From contig JADJXM010000006.1 in assembly GCA_016715865.1 (NCBI GenBank), positions 186,001 through 250,000 on the forward strand: a stretch of DNA of 64,000 nt, written 5' to 3'. A program made the position numbers and the translations under genes. The stretch's first letter is position 1, and every line of letters begins with the position of its first letter. This document shows, one piece after another, positions 20,069-42,141 of this stretch. Below the pieces are notes generated by a model. That model was not told the origin of the DNA. It saw only the letters and a list, made by a program, of their open reading frames with translations, and did not search any database. Source of the DNA: Acidobacteriota bacterium (GTDB lineage Bacteria; Acidobacteriota; Blastocatellia; RBC074).

Positions 20069-21562
20069 ATTCCATCAAGAGGTCGGGGCTTGAACTCTTC
20101 GCGCAGCGCCTCGATGACGCGTTCAGTCCGCACCGCGCGGCCTTTCACCAGAATCAAGTCACCGGAAGCGGCTTCTTCGATCAAGCTTGCAGCCGCCTCA
20201 TCCGGCGTTTCGAAAAATATCGCCTGCTCCTGCTTCATTCCGTTCTGAATCGCGCCTTCGACAATTTGTGCTGCCTGCCCGCGAACGCCGATCAAACGAT
20301 CTATCCCAAGCGAAGCTATCTGAGAGCCGCAATCGCGGTGCAACTGCGGTCCAAGCTCGCCCAGTTCGAGCATCTCGCCGGCAACCACGATCCGGCGCCT
20401 GAACCCTTTCGCCCCGCTGATTGCGCGTACGGCGAGCATGAGCGCCTGAGGATTCGAATTGTAAGTATCATCGATGACCGAAACTCCATTGTGGAATCTG
20501 ATCAACTCTCCGCGCATTTTCGTCGCCACTGCGCGGTCCAGACGCTGAGCAATCACTTCGGACGAAAGGCCGAAACAACAACCGGCAGCGGCGGCGGCCA
20601 GCGCGTTGTAGACATTATGCCGGCCGATCATCTGCATTTTGACTTCGCTCGAACCGTGAGGGGTTTTCAGAACGAAGCGGGTTGCGCTCAGGTTGTCCTC
20701 GACGATGATCTCCCCGGCCGTCACGTCGGCTGCGGCATCGATGCCGAAACTGATGATGCCCAGGTCGTCACGCAGCGAGCGCATCTCCCACACCAGCGGA
20801 TCGTCAGCGTTGAGCACAGCCGTTCCGCCGGATCTCACCCCCGCGACCATCTCCGCCTTGGCCCTCGCGATCGCTTTCAAAGAACCGAAAAACTCGATAT
20901 GCGCGGTTCCGACATTGGAGACGATGCCGACTTCCGGAGGCGCCATATCCGTCAACCTGGCGATTTCGCCATATGAGCTCATGCCCATTTCAAGGACGGC
21001 ATAATCGAAGTCTCCGGGCGCCGCTCCATCCGTAATCATCCGCGAAACCGTCAGCGGCAGACCGTAACTGGTGTTCAGATTGCCGTGTGATTTGAGCACC
21101 CTGCCTGCGACACTCATCACTTCGGCCGTCAGATCCTTGATCGTCGTCTTGCCGGCGCTGCCCGTGACCGCGATCACCGGCCGGTGCCATTTTGCGATCA
21201 CGCGGGCCGCCAGTTGCTGCATCGCGCAGGCTGTATTCTCGACGAAAAGCAGCCGGCCGGCGTGCGCGCCCAGATCGTTCGCAAACGGCAATCGCTTGTG
21301 AACTACCAGCGCGGCACAGGCCCCTTTATCAAAAACCTCGAGTACATAACGGTGTCCGTCAACCTGCTCTCCGGCCAGAGCGATAAAGAGGTCTCCCCGG
21401 CTGATCGTCCTTGAATCGATCGAGAAGCCGGTCGGCACGAACCGGGCCGTCTCATCATCCAGCATCTGGCTTGCGCCGCAGAGGCGCGCGATCTCACCAG
21501 GTTCACATTTACCCCGCTCGATTTCCAGACCGCCTCAGGACCTCATCGTCTTCGCTTTCCGG

Positions 21563-23116
<1,554 letters not shown>

Positions 23117-23172
23117 AAATGTATCCCGTGTGTCGGGTCGTGTCTCGACTCGAACCGGGAACTCCCCGTACC

Positions 23173-25305
<2,133 letters not shown>

Positions 25306-25390
25306 GGCTGAAATCTATCCTGAGTTACATGGCCTGCTTTTCCCGGACTGAATTATCCGGCAACAGATAAAAATGGCTGTTTTCTTTCGA

Positions 25391-25918
25391 TCATCGCCGC
25401 GTATTGCGTCTGACCGCCTGACTGATGACGGGCCGTGTCGTCTTTTGTCGATTGACCTTCTTCAATTTCGCGACCGGCATCTGCTGCGCCGTTGCAATCC
25501 GTGGTCCGGAAAGCCGCGGCTGAATCAAGCCAGCCTGGCGGGCGGCCGAATCGCTCTGCTGCGGGTTGATAGCGCGCTGCTGCTCGAGAATCTCATAGCG
25601 CTGGCGATTTGCGATCTCGTCCAGCTCGTCCTTGAGCTTCGATTCCATCTGCCCCAGTTTATGAATGCTGATCTTCGACTGGAGCGTAAAAATAAATCCC
25701 GAGGTCAGCACGGCCGCCGCGACCACCAGCAGCCAGTAAACACGCGAACCGCCCGTCGATGAGCGTTTCTGCCGGCTTCCCGCTCCACGAGCGCTGACCA
25801 TCCGTCTCGTAACATTCGCCCCATTCTTTCTGGGAGCCGACTTTTTCTCGACCGGTCGGGCCGAACGCCGGACAACTGGTCCGTTCTGAACTTTCGGGCG
25901 AATGGTTCGTGTAGTCAT
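25391..25918 (-). CDS. ftsL: FtsL-like divisome protein
   Basis: A 175-residue bitopic protein between rsmH and ftsI, the usual ftsL place. A very basic cytoplasmic tail (about 58 residues) is followed by one membrane segment (VYWLLVVAAAVLTSGFIF) and a coiled-coil-like stretch (KLGQMESKLKDELDEIANRQRYEI), as expected for FtsL, which pairs with FtsB. The C-terminal 60 residues are basic and proline-containing, longer than in E. coli. FtsL proteins have little sequence identity, so the call rests on position and topology. GGAG lies before the ATG. Confidence 0.75.
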   Translation of the reverse strand: MTTRTIRPKVQNGPVVRRSARPVEKKSAPRKNGANVTRRMVSARGAGSRQKRSSTGGSRVYWLLVVAAAVLTSGFIFTLQSKISIHKLGQMESKLKDELDEIANRQRYEILEQQRAINPQQSDSAARQAGLIQPRLSGPRIATAQQMPVAKLKKVNRQKTTRPVISQAVRRNTRR

Positions 25919-25967
25919 AATTTCTCCGGGCCTCTAGAGCAGCTTCTCGTAACCGGATCGTTTTGGG

Positions 25968-26960
25968 CTATTGACCGGTCGTCAGTTTTCTGCAGGCGCG
26001 AAGCTTTGCGCTTCGGGCTCGCGGGTTGCTTCGAATCTCGTCCTCTCCTGGCTGAATCGCTTTCCGTGTCAAGACCTCGACGCGCCGGACCGCTCCACAA
26101 ATACAGACCGGCTGGTTCGGAGAGCACTGACATTGGCCAGATTGAAATCTGAGGGCTTGCTTGATAATTCGATCTTCCAATGAATGAAAGGTGATGACCA
26201 CCAGTCGACCATCGGGCTCCAGCAGGTCAACCGCATCGGCAACGAAACGGTCCAGTCCCTCCAACTCCCTGTTGACAGCGATCCGCAAGGCCTGAAACGT
26301 CTTTGTCGCCGGGTGAATCCGCCAGTGCCCCTTCTGATGAACCGCCCTGATAACCAGATTCGCAAGCTGATCGGTTGTCGTGATCTTCGACTTCGCCCTC
26401 GAGGCGACGATCATCCTGGCAATGCGACGCGACGCCCGTTCCTCTCCGTATTTGAAGATCAGATCAGCCAGTTCCCTCTCGCCCAGAGTGTTGACCAGAT
26501 CCGCCGCCGTCAGCGACTGTGTCCGGTCCATTCTCATATCGAGCGGCGCCGGCGTCTCGATCCCGCTTTCAACGTCCGAAGACCTGCGAAAACTGAATCC
26601 GCGCTCTGTCGTGTCAAGCTGATAAGACGAAATCCCGAGGTCGGCCAATATGCCCGCGACCGACTCGATTCCAATTCCTTGAAGTATCTCTTTTATCCGG
26701 CGGTAATCGCTGTGCACCGCCGTGAATCTCTCTGCGTTCCGAGCGAGCCTTCGCTCGGCCAGCGCGATCGCCTCGGCGTCGCGATCGATCCCGATCACTC
26801 TCGCTTCCGGAGATGCCTCGAGGATCGACTCTGTGTGCCCTCCAAGCCCGAGCGTCGCATCGACGAAGATCCCGCCCCGGGCGGAATTTCTGTCCATTGA
26901 CCGGTGACCGAGCAGTTGATCGAGCGCCTCGACCGGCATGACTGGACGATGATGCTCCAT
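25968..26960 (-). CDS. rsmH: 16S rRNA (cytosine-1402-N4)-methyltransferase RsmH
   Basis: Methylates N4 of C1402 in the ribosomal decoding centre, using S-adenosylmethionine. The 330-residue product starts HHRPVMPVEAL and carries the SAM-binding DATLGLGGHTESIL loop, GIDRDAEAIALAE, the LADLGISSYQLDT segment and the C-terminal VVITFHSLEDRIIK motif. It is the second gene of the division cluster, 39 bases after mraZ. The frame is intact and the length is normal. Confidence 0.96.
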   Translation of the reverse strand: MEHHRPVMPVEALDQLLGHRSMDRNSARGGIFVDATLGLGGHTESILEASPEARVIGIDRDAEAIALAERRLARNAERFTAVHSDYRRIKEILQGIGIESVAGILADLGISSYQLDTTERGFSFRRSSDVESGIETPAPLDMRMDRTQSLTAADLVNTLGERELADLIFKYGEERASRRIARMIVASRAKSKITTTDQLANLVIRAVHQKGHWRIHPATKTFQALRIAVNRELEGLDRFVADAVDLLEPDGRLVVITFHSLEDRIIKQALRFQSGQCQCSPNQPVCICGAVRRVEVLTRKAIQPGEDEIRSNPRARSAKLRACRKLTTGQ

Positions 26961-26999
26961 ATCTGTCGCGCTCTGTACCTTATGACCGAACGAGCGTCC

Positions 27000-27446
<447 letters not shown>

Positions 27447-27512
27447 CAGACTTAAATCTCTTCTTAAACCTGTGTATAATTCGGCTTCTATTTCAGCCCA
27501 TTAACTGGGATT

Positions 27513-27552
27513 TAGTTCCACTATTACCTACAATGTACCACTTTTTACCACT
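27513..27552 (-). promoter_or_regulatory. MraZ-box array, four 10-base direct repeats
   Basis: Read on the minus strand: AGTGGTAAAA, AGTGGTACAT, TGTAGGTAAT, AGTGGAACTA, head to tail without gaps. Three of the four have the GTGG core. The 10-base step agrees with MraZ sites described in other bacteria (short G-rich cores every 10 bases). The array lies just downstream of the expected transcription start. Confidence 0.75.
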
Positions 27553-27564
27553 TCTATGCGGCGT

Positions 27565-27593
27565 ATAGTATGCCAGAGGTCCAGCGGTGTCAA
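27565..27593 (-). promoter_or_regulatory. sigma-70 promoter of the division cluster
   Basis: On the minus strand TTGACA (27593-27588), exactly 17 bases, then TACTAT (27570-27565). Transcription would start near 27558, directly in front of the MraZ boxes. The remaining 27594-27750 gap holds only AT-rich sequence before the ZIP gene. Confidence 0.8.
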
Positions 27594-27750
27594 GAATTTT
27601 ATAGTTTCAGCGTATATTTGAACGCGAATCATCACGCAATCGCCGGATGTAAAATATTGCTTATCGTAAAAAAGTGGTATAGTGGCGAACTTTGCGGAGT
27701 GGATTGAAAAGCATCGAACGGCGTTTGGCGAAAACAGACCATATTAATAG

Positions 27751-28554
27751 ATGAATACCTACCTCCAACTTCTGGTGTTCGGGGTGCTGGCTTCGGCCGG
27801 TAATTTACTTGGCGGATTGCTGATCACGAGGAAAAGCCGGACGAGCAAAGCGCGGCTGCGTTATCTGATTGCGCTTGGCGCCGGTTTCATGCTGGCGGCT
27901 GTCTTTCTTGAAGTGATTCCCGAAATCTCGGAGCAATGGCAGGGACGAATGTTGATCCCGATGGCGCTGCTGCTGGCGGGATACCTGTTGTTGCAACTGG
28001 CCGAGCACACTATCGCCCCTCACTTTCATTTCGGCGAAGAAGTTCACACGCATGAGATGGTGCGTCGCGGAGTTGCCGCTTCAGCGGTAGTGGCGCTGAG
28101 CATCCACACTTTTTTTGACGGCGTGGCGATCTCTTCGGGCCTCTTGACCAGCTTTCGGCTTGGTCTGATCATATTTCTGGCGGTCTTCCTGCACAAGATT
28201 CCCGAAGGTTTTACGGTCGCTTCGATCGTGCTTTCTTCAGGGCGAGGAGTCCGTGCAGCCAGAAACGCCTCGTTTCTGATCGCCGGAGCGACATTCGCGG
28301 GCATCCTGACGGTCTCTCTGGTCAAACCCGCCGTGATCTATACATTGCCATTCTCGGCCGGCGTGACATTGTATGTTGCAGCTTCTGATCTGATTCCCGA
28401 GGTCAATCACGGATTCGACAGTCATAACCACGATCATGAACATAAACATGACGGAACAGACCATGGAGGCAAGCTGACCTCGCTGCTGGTCTTCGCCGGC
28501 GTGGCGTTATTCTTCCTGACGCAGCAACTGCTGCACATGGCGATCGGAGAATAA
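27751..28554 (+). CDS. ZIP-family metal transporter
   Basis: A 267-residue membrane protein with about eight spans. The metal-binding helices are visible: HTFFDGVAISSG (fourth) and HKIPEGFTV (fifth), which form the transport site in ZIP proteins for zinc or iron. Two His-rich loops, HFHFGEEVHTHE and HNHDHEHKHDGTDHGG, lie between spans and probably help bind metal. It imports divalent metal into the cytoplasm. It is divergent from mraZ with a 304-base gap; no Fur- or Zur-like box was found there. Which metal is moved cannot be told. Confidence 0.93.
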   Translation: MNTYLQLLVFGVLASAGNLLGGLLITRKSRTSKARLRYLIALGAGFMLAAVFLEVIPEISEQWQGRMLIPMALLLAGYLLLQLAEHTIAPHFHFGEEVHTHEMVRRGVAASAVVALSIHTFFDGVAISSGLLTSFRLGLIIFLAVFLHKIPEGFTVASIVLSSGRGVRAARNASFLIAGATFAGILTVSLVKPAVIYTLPFSAGVTLYVAASDLIPEVNHGFDSHNHDHEHKHDGTDHGGKLTSLLVFAGVALFFLTQQLLHMAIGE

Positions 28555-28568
28555 CGGACGTTCGACAC

Positions 28569-28597
28569 TTGCCATCCCCATCAGCCTCAAATATCAT
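28569..28597 (+). promoter_or_regulatory. Promoter candidate of the mutase operon
   Basis: TTGCCA (28569-28574), 17 bases, TATCAT (28592-28597), about 80 bases before the mutase start codon. Confidence 0.45.
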
Positions 28598-28680
28598 CGT
28601 TTTCTTATAGATACTCCCAAATAAGCAGTTGTCGCAGCGCCGTCAGGCTGCCCGTTCAATTATTCAGAGGAGCGGAATTG

Positions 28681-30378
<1,698 letters not shown>

Positions 30379-30380
30379 GG

Positions 30381-30548
<168 letters not shown>

Positions 30549-30552
30549 GATT

Positions 30553-30957
30553 ATGTCTGAAGCGAAAATCAGGGTTTTATTGGCTAAGCCGGGGCTTGAC
30601 GGGCACGATCGTGGCGTGAAGGTGATCGCGCGGGCGTTGCGGGACTCGGGAATGGAAGTGATCTACACCGGTTTGAGGCAGACGCCTGAGCAGATCGCCA
30701 CCGCCGCGCTGCAGGAAGATGTGCAGATTGTCGGTCTGTCAATCCTCTCGGGCGCGCACATGACCATATTTCCTCGAGTGCTCGAGCTGATGCGGGAGAA
30801 GGGGATGGACGATGTGGTGCTCTTCGGCGGCGGAATCATCCCGGAGGATGATATTCCGAAGCTCAAATTGCACGGCGTCGGAGAGATTTTTCTCCCCGGC
30901 ACATCGACCGATGAGATCATTAAGTATATCCGCGAAAACGTGAAACCTCGTGACTGA
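30553..30957 (+). CDS. B12-binding subunit of the acyl-CoA mutase
   Basis: A 134-residue cobalamin-binding domain, the size of IcmB. It has the base-off B12 motif DGHDRG (DxHxxG), the SLSILSG strand and the GGGIIPEDD loop. It works with the large subunit encoded upstream. The start is the ATG at 30553 (MSEAKIRVLLAKPGLDG); an open frame continues upstream to 30436 through repeat sequence. No ribosome binding site is seen before the ATG, because the 7-bp-period array occupies that place. The stop overlaps the next gene by eight bases. Confidence 0.92.
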   Translation: MSEAKIRVLLAKPGLDGHDRGVKVIARALRDSGMEVIYTGLRQTPEQIATAALQEDVQIVGLSILSGAHMTIFPRVLELMREKGMDDVVLFGGGIIPEDDIPKLKLHGVGEIFLPGTSTDEIIKYIRENVKPRD

Positions 30958-31609
30958 TTACCCGGCCGCGCCGATACTGATCGATGAAGAAGGGCCCATC
31001 GCGACCATCATTCTCAATCGGCCAGGGCAGATGAACTGCCTGACCCGTGAGGCGATGGGCGAGCTGGCTGCGGTGATAGATCGCCTGAAAAGCCTGAATG
31101 GGACGAGCGTATTGATCATGACGGGCGCCGGGGACCTGTTTTCAGCCGGCGCGGATTTGAGCGAGGTCTCGTCGCTTGATGCTTCAGTCGCTTACGATTT
31201 CTCTCGCCTTGGGCAAAAGATCCTCTCGTCAATCGGCGAAACGGCTCCGGTGACTATCGCTGCGATCGACGGTTATTGTCTCGGGGGCGGGCTCGACATC
31301 GCCTTGAGCTGCGATCTGCGATATGCCACTCCGCGTTCCAGCTTTCAGCATCCAGGCGCGAGGCGCGGCATCATTACCGGATGGGGAGGGACTCAGCGCC
31401 TGCCGGGATTGATCGGCAAGGACGAGGCGCGGCGAATGCTGGTCACAGGCGACCGCATCGATGCGACCGAGGCGCTCAGGATCGGCCTGATCAACGGCAT
31501 CGAGGAAGAATCGCTTGCCTTCGCTCGCCGGTTCGCCTTCGGGATAGCATCACGATTCTCGCGGGAACAATTGTTTGAAATCCGAAACTCGCTGAACAGA
31601 GTGAAGTAA
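30950..31609 (+). CDS. Enoyl-CoA hydratase/isomerase family protein, atypical active site
   Basis: A crotonase-fold protein starting at GTG, overlapping the mutase small subunit by eight bases and so probably translated together with it. The oxyanion-hole regions FSAGADLSE and GYCLGGGLD are present. The two catalytic Glu of true hydratases are not: the first is Asp116 (GGLDIAL) and the second aligns with Gly136 (FQHPGARRG). At 219 residues it also lacks about 40 C-terminal residues. It may be an isomerase, a decarboxylase or a thioesterase-like variant acting on the mutase product or a side product; the reaction cannot be assigned. Confidence 0.85.
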   Translation: MTDYPAAPILIDEEGPIATIILNRPGQMNCLTREAMGELAAVIDRLKSLNGTSVLIMTGAGDLFSAGADLSEVSSLDASVAYDFSRLGQKILSSIGETAPVTIAAIDGYCLGGGLDIALSCDLRYATPRSSFQHPGARRGIITGWGGTQRLPGLIGKDEARRMLVTGDRIDATEALRIGLINGIEEESLAFARRFAFGIASRFSREQLFEIRNSLNRVK

Positions 31610-31616
31610 GGCTGGC

Positions 31617-34091
<2,475 letters not shown>

Positions 34092-34149
34092 TTACGAGAG
34101 TATTCAACCTCTTTGGTAATATTTTTTGCGGCCACCCCTGGGACATCAT

Positions 34150-34932
34150 ATGGCCGAAAAAATCACTTCGCGGCTTCTCAGATATGGCATGCGATTCGGA
34201 GATGCCTTCATCTCGATCGTCTATCCAACAGCATGCAGGGTATGCGGCAGTCCAGTGGGCTCACTGCGCGATGGAGTAGCCTGTGCGAATTGCTGGGAGG
34301 CGTTCGACCTGAATCGGCTGCATGATGAGGTCTGCGCCAAATGCGGAGTGTCGCTGCCTGGTCGATCCGGCCTGCTCATCATCGGGTCGCGCCGGTGCGG
34401 GCGTTGCGAAGAGCTGGCCTTCGACCTGGCGCGGGCCTGCGGCCCATACCAGGGCGCGCTGAAAGAGAGCGTGCTGCGATTGAAGACTCAGCCGCACATG
34501 CCTGGTCAACTGAAGATGAGGATGATCGCGGTTTTCCGGCAGATCGAGGCTTTCCATTCCATTGATTCGATCCTCCCGGTGCCGCTCCACCCGAAACGTC
34601 TGGCCGAACGCGCCTTCAATCAGTCTGAAGTGATCGCTGAGACCCTGGCTGCCGAGACCGGACTGCCCATCGACAGATCGAGCCTGATTCGCATCAGGGC
34701 GACCCGGCGACATCGAGCCGGGATGAGCCCGCTCGAACGAGCCCGCTCGATGAAGAATGCATTTCACCTGCGCGCGCCCCGGCTGATCGAAAACCGGTCG
34801 GTCCTGCTGGTCGATGACGTCATGACCACAGGCAGTACGGCGCATGAGATCGCGCTCGTTCTGGGTGCCGGAGGCGCTTCAAAAGTCAGCGTGCTCGCAC
34901 TGGCCCGCGCCAGGGAGAGTTTCGGACATTAA
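34150..34932 (+). CDS. ComF-family phosphoribosyltransferase-like protein
   Basis: A 260-residue protein of the ComF/GntX family, linked to DNA uptake in competent bacteria. The N-terminal part has CxxC pairs (CRVCGSPVG, CANC, CAKCG, CGRCE) for a zinc site. The C-terminal part is a type I phosphoribosyltransferase fold with the PRPP loop VLLVDDVMTTGSTA. I place the start at the ATG at 34150; an extension to a TTG at 34126 has no support. It stands alone between the kinase and mreB genes. Whether this organism takes up DNA cannot be judged from here. Confidence 0.9.
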   Translation: MAEKITSRLLRYGMRFGDAFISIVYPTACRVCGSPVGSLRDGVACANCWEAFDLNRLHDEVCAKCGVSLPGRSGLLIIGSRRCGRCEELAFDLARACGPYQGALKESVLRLKTQPHMPGQLKMRMIAVFRQIEAFHSIDSILPVPLHPKRLAERAFNQSEVIAETLAAETGLPIDRSSLIRIRATRRHRAGMSPLERARSMKNAFHLRAPRLIENRSVLLVDDVMTTGSTAHEIALVLGAGGASKVSVLALARARESFGH

Positions 34933-35031
34933 TCTCTTGACTGAAATTTAATATTCAACTTTTCGGCTCAAGGAATTTTTCCGGCAAATAACTTGCTATA
35001 CTAATAATCGGCTGAGTAATATGAGAAAAGT

Positions 35032-36067
35032 ATGAAGCTACCTTCGATATTAAATTTGATGACTGACGATCTGGCGGTCGACCTGGGAACGTCTCGGACG
35101 CGTGTTTTCGCACGCGGCCGTGGCATCGTCGTCAACGAACCGTCGCTGCTGGCCTATGATGCTCCGTCACGCGAAGTGGTCGCAGTCGGCCTTGAAGCCC
35201 TCGAGCTTGAAGGCCGCGCCTCGGAAGACATCCAGATCATCAGCCCTCTGCAGGACGGAGTGGTAGCTGATTCGACCTATGCCGGTAAACTGCTCGAACA
35301 TTACATTCGCAAGGCCCGTGATCGCCGTTCATCGATCTCGCGTCGCGTGCTGATCTCGATTGCCGCCGATGCCACAGACATCGAACATTACGCTCTGCGA
35401 TACGCTGCCAAGGAAGCCAGCGTCGGCAATGTCCATTTCATCAATAAGGGTCTGGTGACGATCCTCGGCTCAGGTGTTGCGCCTGAAGATCAGCGGGCGA
35501 CCATGGTCGTCGATATCGGAGCGGGGACCACGACCATCGCTGCAATGGTCCACAATCATCTTATCTTCACGCGGACCCTGCGCGTCGGCGGAAACGATAT
35601 GGACATCGCTCTGATTAACATGATCAAGCAGAACCACAATCTGCTTGTCGGCCCGCGAACAGCCGAGCGGGTTAAAAATCGAACTCGGCTGCGCCGTTCC
35701 GCTCGACCAGGAACAGACCACCATGGTCAAGGGACGCAGCACCATCGGCGGCAATCCCGAAATGGCCGTCGTCAACAGCATCGAAATCCACGAAGCTCTT
35801 GAACCAGTCATAATCCGTATCGTCAATGCCGTTCAGGATGCCCTCGAAGCTTTGCCGCCTGAAGCATCCGGCGACATCTACGACCGTGGCATGATTCTCG
35901 CCGGCGGCACTTCCCTGCTGGCAGGACTCGATGAAAGACTATCGAAAGAGACCGAACTGGCAGTCGAACTGACCGAAAGCCCGCAACGGGCTGTCATCCG
36001 CGGACTCGGACTGCTCTTCGAAAACCCTCTCGCACTCCGACGCGCCGTAATTCGCTCGGAACCATAA
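35032..36067 (+). CDS. Divergent MreB/actin-like protein (one frameshift)
   Basis: An actin-fold protein of the MreB family, which guides side-wall synthesis. Phosphate loops DLAVDLGTSRTRVFARG and VVDIGAGTTTIAAM, the segment GPRTAERVKI and the adenosine motif ILAGGTSLLAGLDE are clear. The frame breaks near 35674-35678, where a run of five A should be four. The middle (EHYALRYAAKEASVGNVHFINKG) departs from standard MreB, which has EEPMAAAIG there. It may therefore be a second MreB-like paralog. An extended -10 (TGCTATACT, ending 35002) precedes the gene. Confidence 0.85.
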
Positions 36068-36273
36068 GGAGGTGCGATCTTCCACAGACATCAGGGCATA
36101 GTTGACCATCCAATCCCCTTACCCAAGTTGCGCGCCTTCCGCCGGCGGCCGGAGCAGCAGCGCGTGATCGAAGAAAACCCGACACTGACCGCCTTTCAAG
36201 ACCACCAGACAATTAAGAATCATCAACCGCACCGGCGCAATTGTCGGTGCGTACTGTTTTTTGGGGGGCATCG

Positions 36274-36783
<510 letters not shown>

Positions 36784-36937
36784 TTGAATCCCGTCTTCCG
36801 GCAGTTTAGAATACCCGGCGTACATCCCCTGAGACAGTTCGGCTCTGCTTGCCGCAATATCGCTTCACCGTTAGATTGGGTGCCCCTGCAAGCCAATCGC
36901 AAAAAACTATTCATGTGGGCTTATTTCCGGAGGTTTT

Positions 36938-39562
<2,625 letters not shown>

Positions 39563-39564
39563 GA

Positions 39565-39652
39565 ATATGGAGTGTGGCGGCCCGGCGACGCTTTGGTTGT
39601 CTATATCCATAAGACGACTACCAAAGCGACGGCGGGCCGCCGCACTCCATAT
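39565..39652. repeat. Palindromic repeat after the large secreted protein
   Basis: ATATGGAGTGTGGCGGCCC at the left matches the reverse complement of GGGCCGCCGCACTCCATAT at the right, with a few mismatches inside the arms. The whole stem-loop is about 88 bases. It lies between two convergent genes and may also help end transcription. Confidence 0.8.
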
Positions 39653-39664
39653 GTCTATGGGGAT

Positions 39665-40315
39665 TTATCGGGTCCTGGCTGTGGCACGCCGTGCGCGCAG
39701 GTATTCGATCACTCCCGGCAGGATCGAGATAAAAATTATGGCGAAGATGACCAGCGTAAAATTCCGTTTGATGATCGGTATATTTCCAAACAGAAAGCCC
39801 GCGCCAAGAAAACCGCCGATCCAGACCAGCCCTCCGATGACGTTGTAGAGCAGAAATTTCGAATAGGTCATAGCGCCAATGCCCGCGACAAACGGGGCGA
39901 AGGTTCTGATGATCGGAACGAAACGGGCGATGATGATCGTCTTGCCGCCGTATTTCTCGTAGAACTCATGCGTCCGTTCGAGATGCCTCCGGTTGAGCCA
40001 CCGCGAATTGTTCTTGACGAAGACCCTCGGGCCGACCGTATGACCGATCAAGTAATTGACTGTATCTCCGATGATCGCCGCGATGCTGAGCAGGATGAAG
40101 ACCCAGTAAATGTTGAGCCCGCCCTTGGCCGAGAGCGCACCAATGGCGAAGAGCAGCGAATCGCCCGGCAAAAATGGAGTGACGACCAGCCCCGTTTCGC
40201 AAAAAATGATCAGAAATAGTATCGCATAGGTCCAGATCCCGTACTGCGTGACCAGTTCGACGAGGTACTTGTCGAGATGAATGATGATATCGATGAAGTG
40301 CTTGATCAGTTCCAT
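39665..40315 (-). CDS. DedA-family membrane protein
   Basis: A 216-residue protein of the DedA/VTT family, thought to move phospholipids or undecaprenyl-phosphate across the inner membrane. Family motifs are ETGLVVTPFLPGDSLLF, GDTVNYLIG, the amphipathic FVPIIRTFAPFVAGIGAM stretch and the helix after it. Four to five membrane segments are expected. It is alone on the minus strand and converges with the large secreted protein. The repeats around 40334-40556 lie in its upstream region. Confidence 0.92.
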   Translation of the reverse strand: MELIKHFIDIIIHLDKYLVELVTQYGIWTYAILFLIIFCETGLVVTPFLPGDSLLFAIGALSAKGGLNIYWVFILLSIAAIIGDTVNYLIGHTVGPRVFVKNNSRWLNRRHLERTHEFYEKYGGKTIIIARFVPIIRTFAPFVAGIGAMTYSKFLLYNVIGGLVWIGGFLGAGFLFGNIPIIKRNFTLVIFAIIFISILPGVIEYLRARRATARTR

Positions 40316-40333
40316 GTTTTATGAATGACAAAG

Positions 40334-40556
<223 letters not shown>

Positions 40557-40571
40557 GCCTTCCTTTATTTT

Positions 40572-41248
<677 letters not shown>

Positions 41249-41252
<4 letters not shown>

Positions 41253-41992
41253 AACGAAAACCCGTTTCTGTTGCGAATATCATCCAGCGTGCGATAGTCA
41301 GTCATGTCTGTCCGGAGCGGAGTGATCGAGACCATGCCTTCGGCGATCGCTTCATAATCCGAACCCGGATCCTGCTTCCACGAAACCTGCTGCTCGCCAA
41401 TCCAGTAATATTGCTTGCCGCGCGGATCGATCCCATCGACTATGCTCACGCGGGCGATCTTGACGCCCTGGTGAGTGAATCTGACTCCCAGGACAGGCCC
41501 GACGGGGATATTGACGTTGAGGACCGTTCCTTCCGGCAGTCCTTCCCGCAAGACGCGCAAAGTCAGATCAGCGGCGAACTCGGCTGCCGGGCGAAAATCG
41601 CCGTCCCTTGCAGTCAGGCTGACTGCAATGCCCGGCAGTTTGAAGATCGAAGCTTCGAGCGCGCCGGCGACCGTACCTGAATAGGTCACATCATCGCCGA
41701 GGTTGGCGCCGTGGTTAATCCCTGAGATGACGATATCGGGCCGCTCGGGTAGAATTTTGGTCAAGGCCAGCGTCACACAATCGGTCGGCGTTCCATCGAC
41801 AGAATAGCGCCGTTCCGAGATCTTCCTCACGCGAAGCGGACGAGCCAATGTCAGAGAATGGGCCGTCGCGCTCTGCTCTGAAGACGGCGCGACGACTGTC
41901 ACCTCTCCAATGGTCTCCAGCATCTCGGCGAGCGCAGCGATACCGTCAGAAAAATAACCGTCATCGTTTGTTACCAGTATTTTTGCAGTCAT
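41249..41992 (-). CDS. surE: 5'/3'-nucleotidase SurE
   Basis: A metal-dependent nucleoside monophosphatase linked to stationary-phase survival. The metal site NDDG lies at residues 9-12 (ILVTNDDGYFSDGI), and the conserved APSSEQSATAHSLT and SGINHGANLGDDVTYSGT segments are present. The 247-residue length is normal. It is the first gene of a two-gene unit with pcm. Confidence 0.95.
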
Positions 41993-42098
41993 AAATCCAA
42001 GCAGGCAGTGAAATGCATTTGAAGATTATCTTCACCCAATTGACGCATTATTGGCAATAGCTGCCGGTCGAATTGAGACAGAATGGCCGGGCTCGGGA

Positions 42099-42104
42099 TA
42101 TAAT
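42099..42104 (+). promoter_or_regulatory. -10 box before the AI-2E-family gene
   Basis: A perfect TATAAT. The only -35-like hexamer (TTGAGA at 42073) is 20 bases away, so the -35 is weak. Transcription from about 42111 supports the translation start at 42142. Confidence 0.45.
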
Positions 42105-42141
42105 CGCCATCCTTATGAGCGGCCCCAGGGAACCAGTTGAA

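Noticed and set aside
27674..27704. GTGG motifs on the plus strand before the ZIP gene as further MraZ boxes
   Set aside because: The spacing is 8 and about 17 bases, not 10, so they do not match the array on the other strand.
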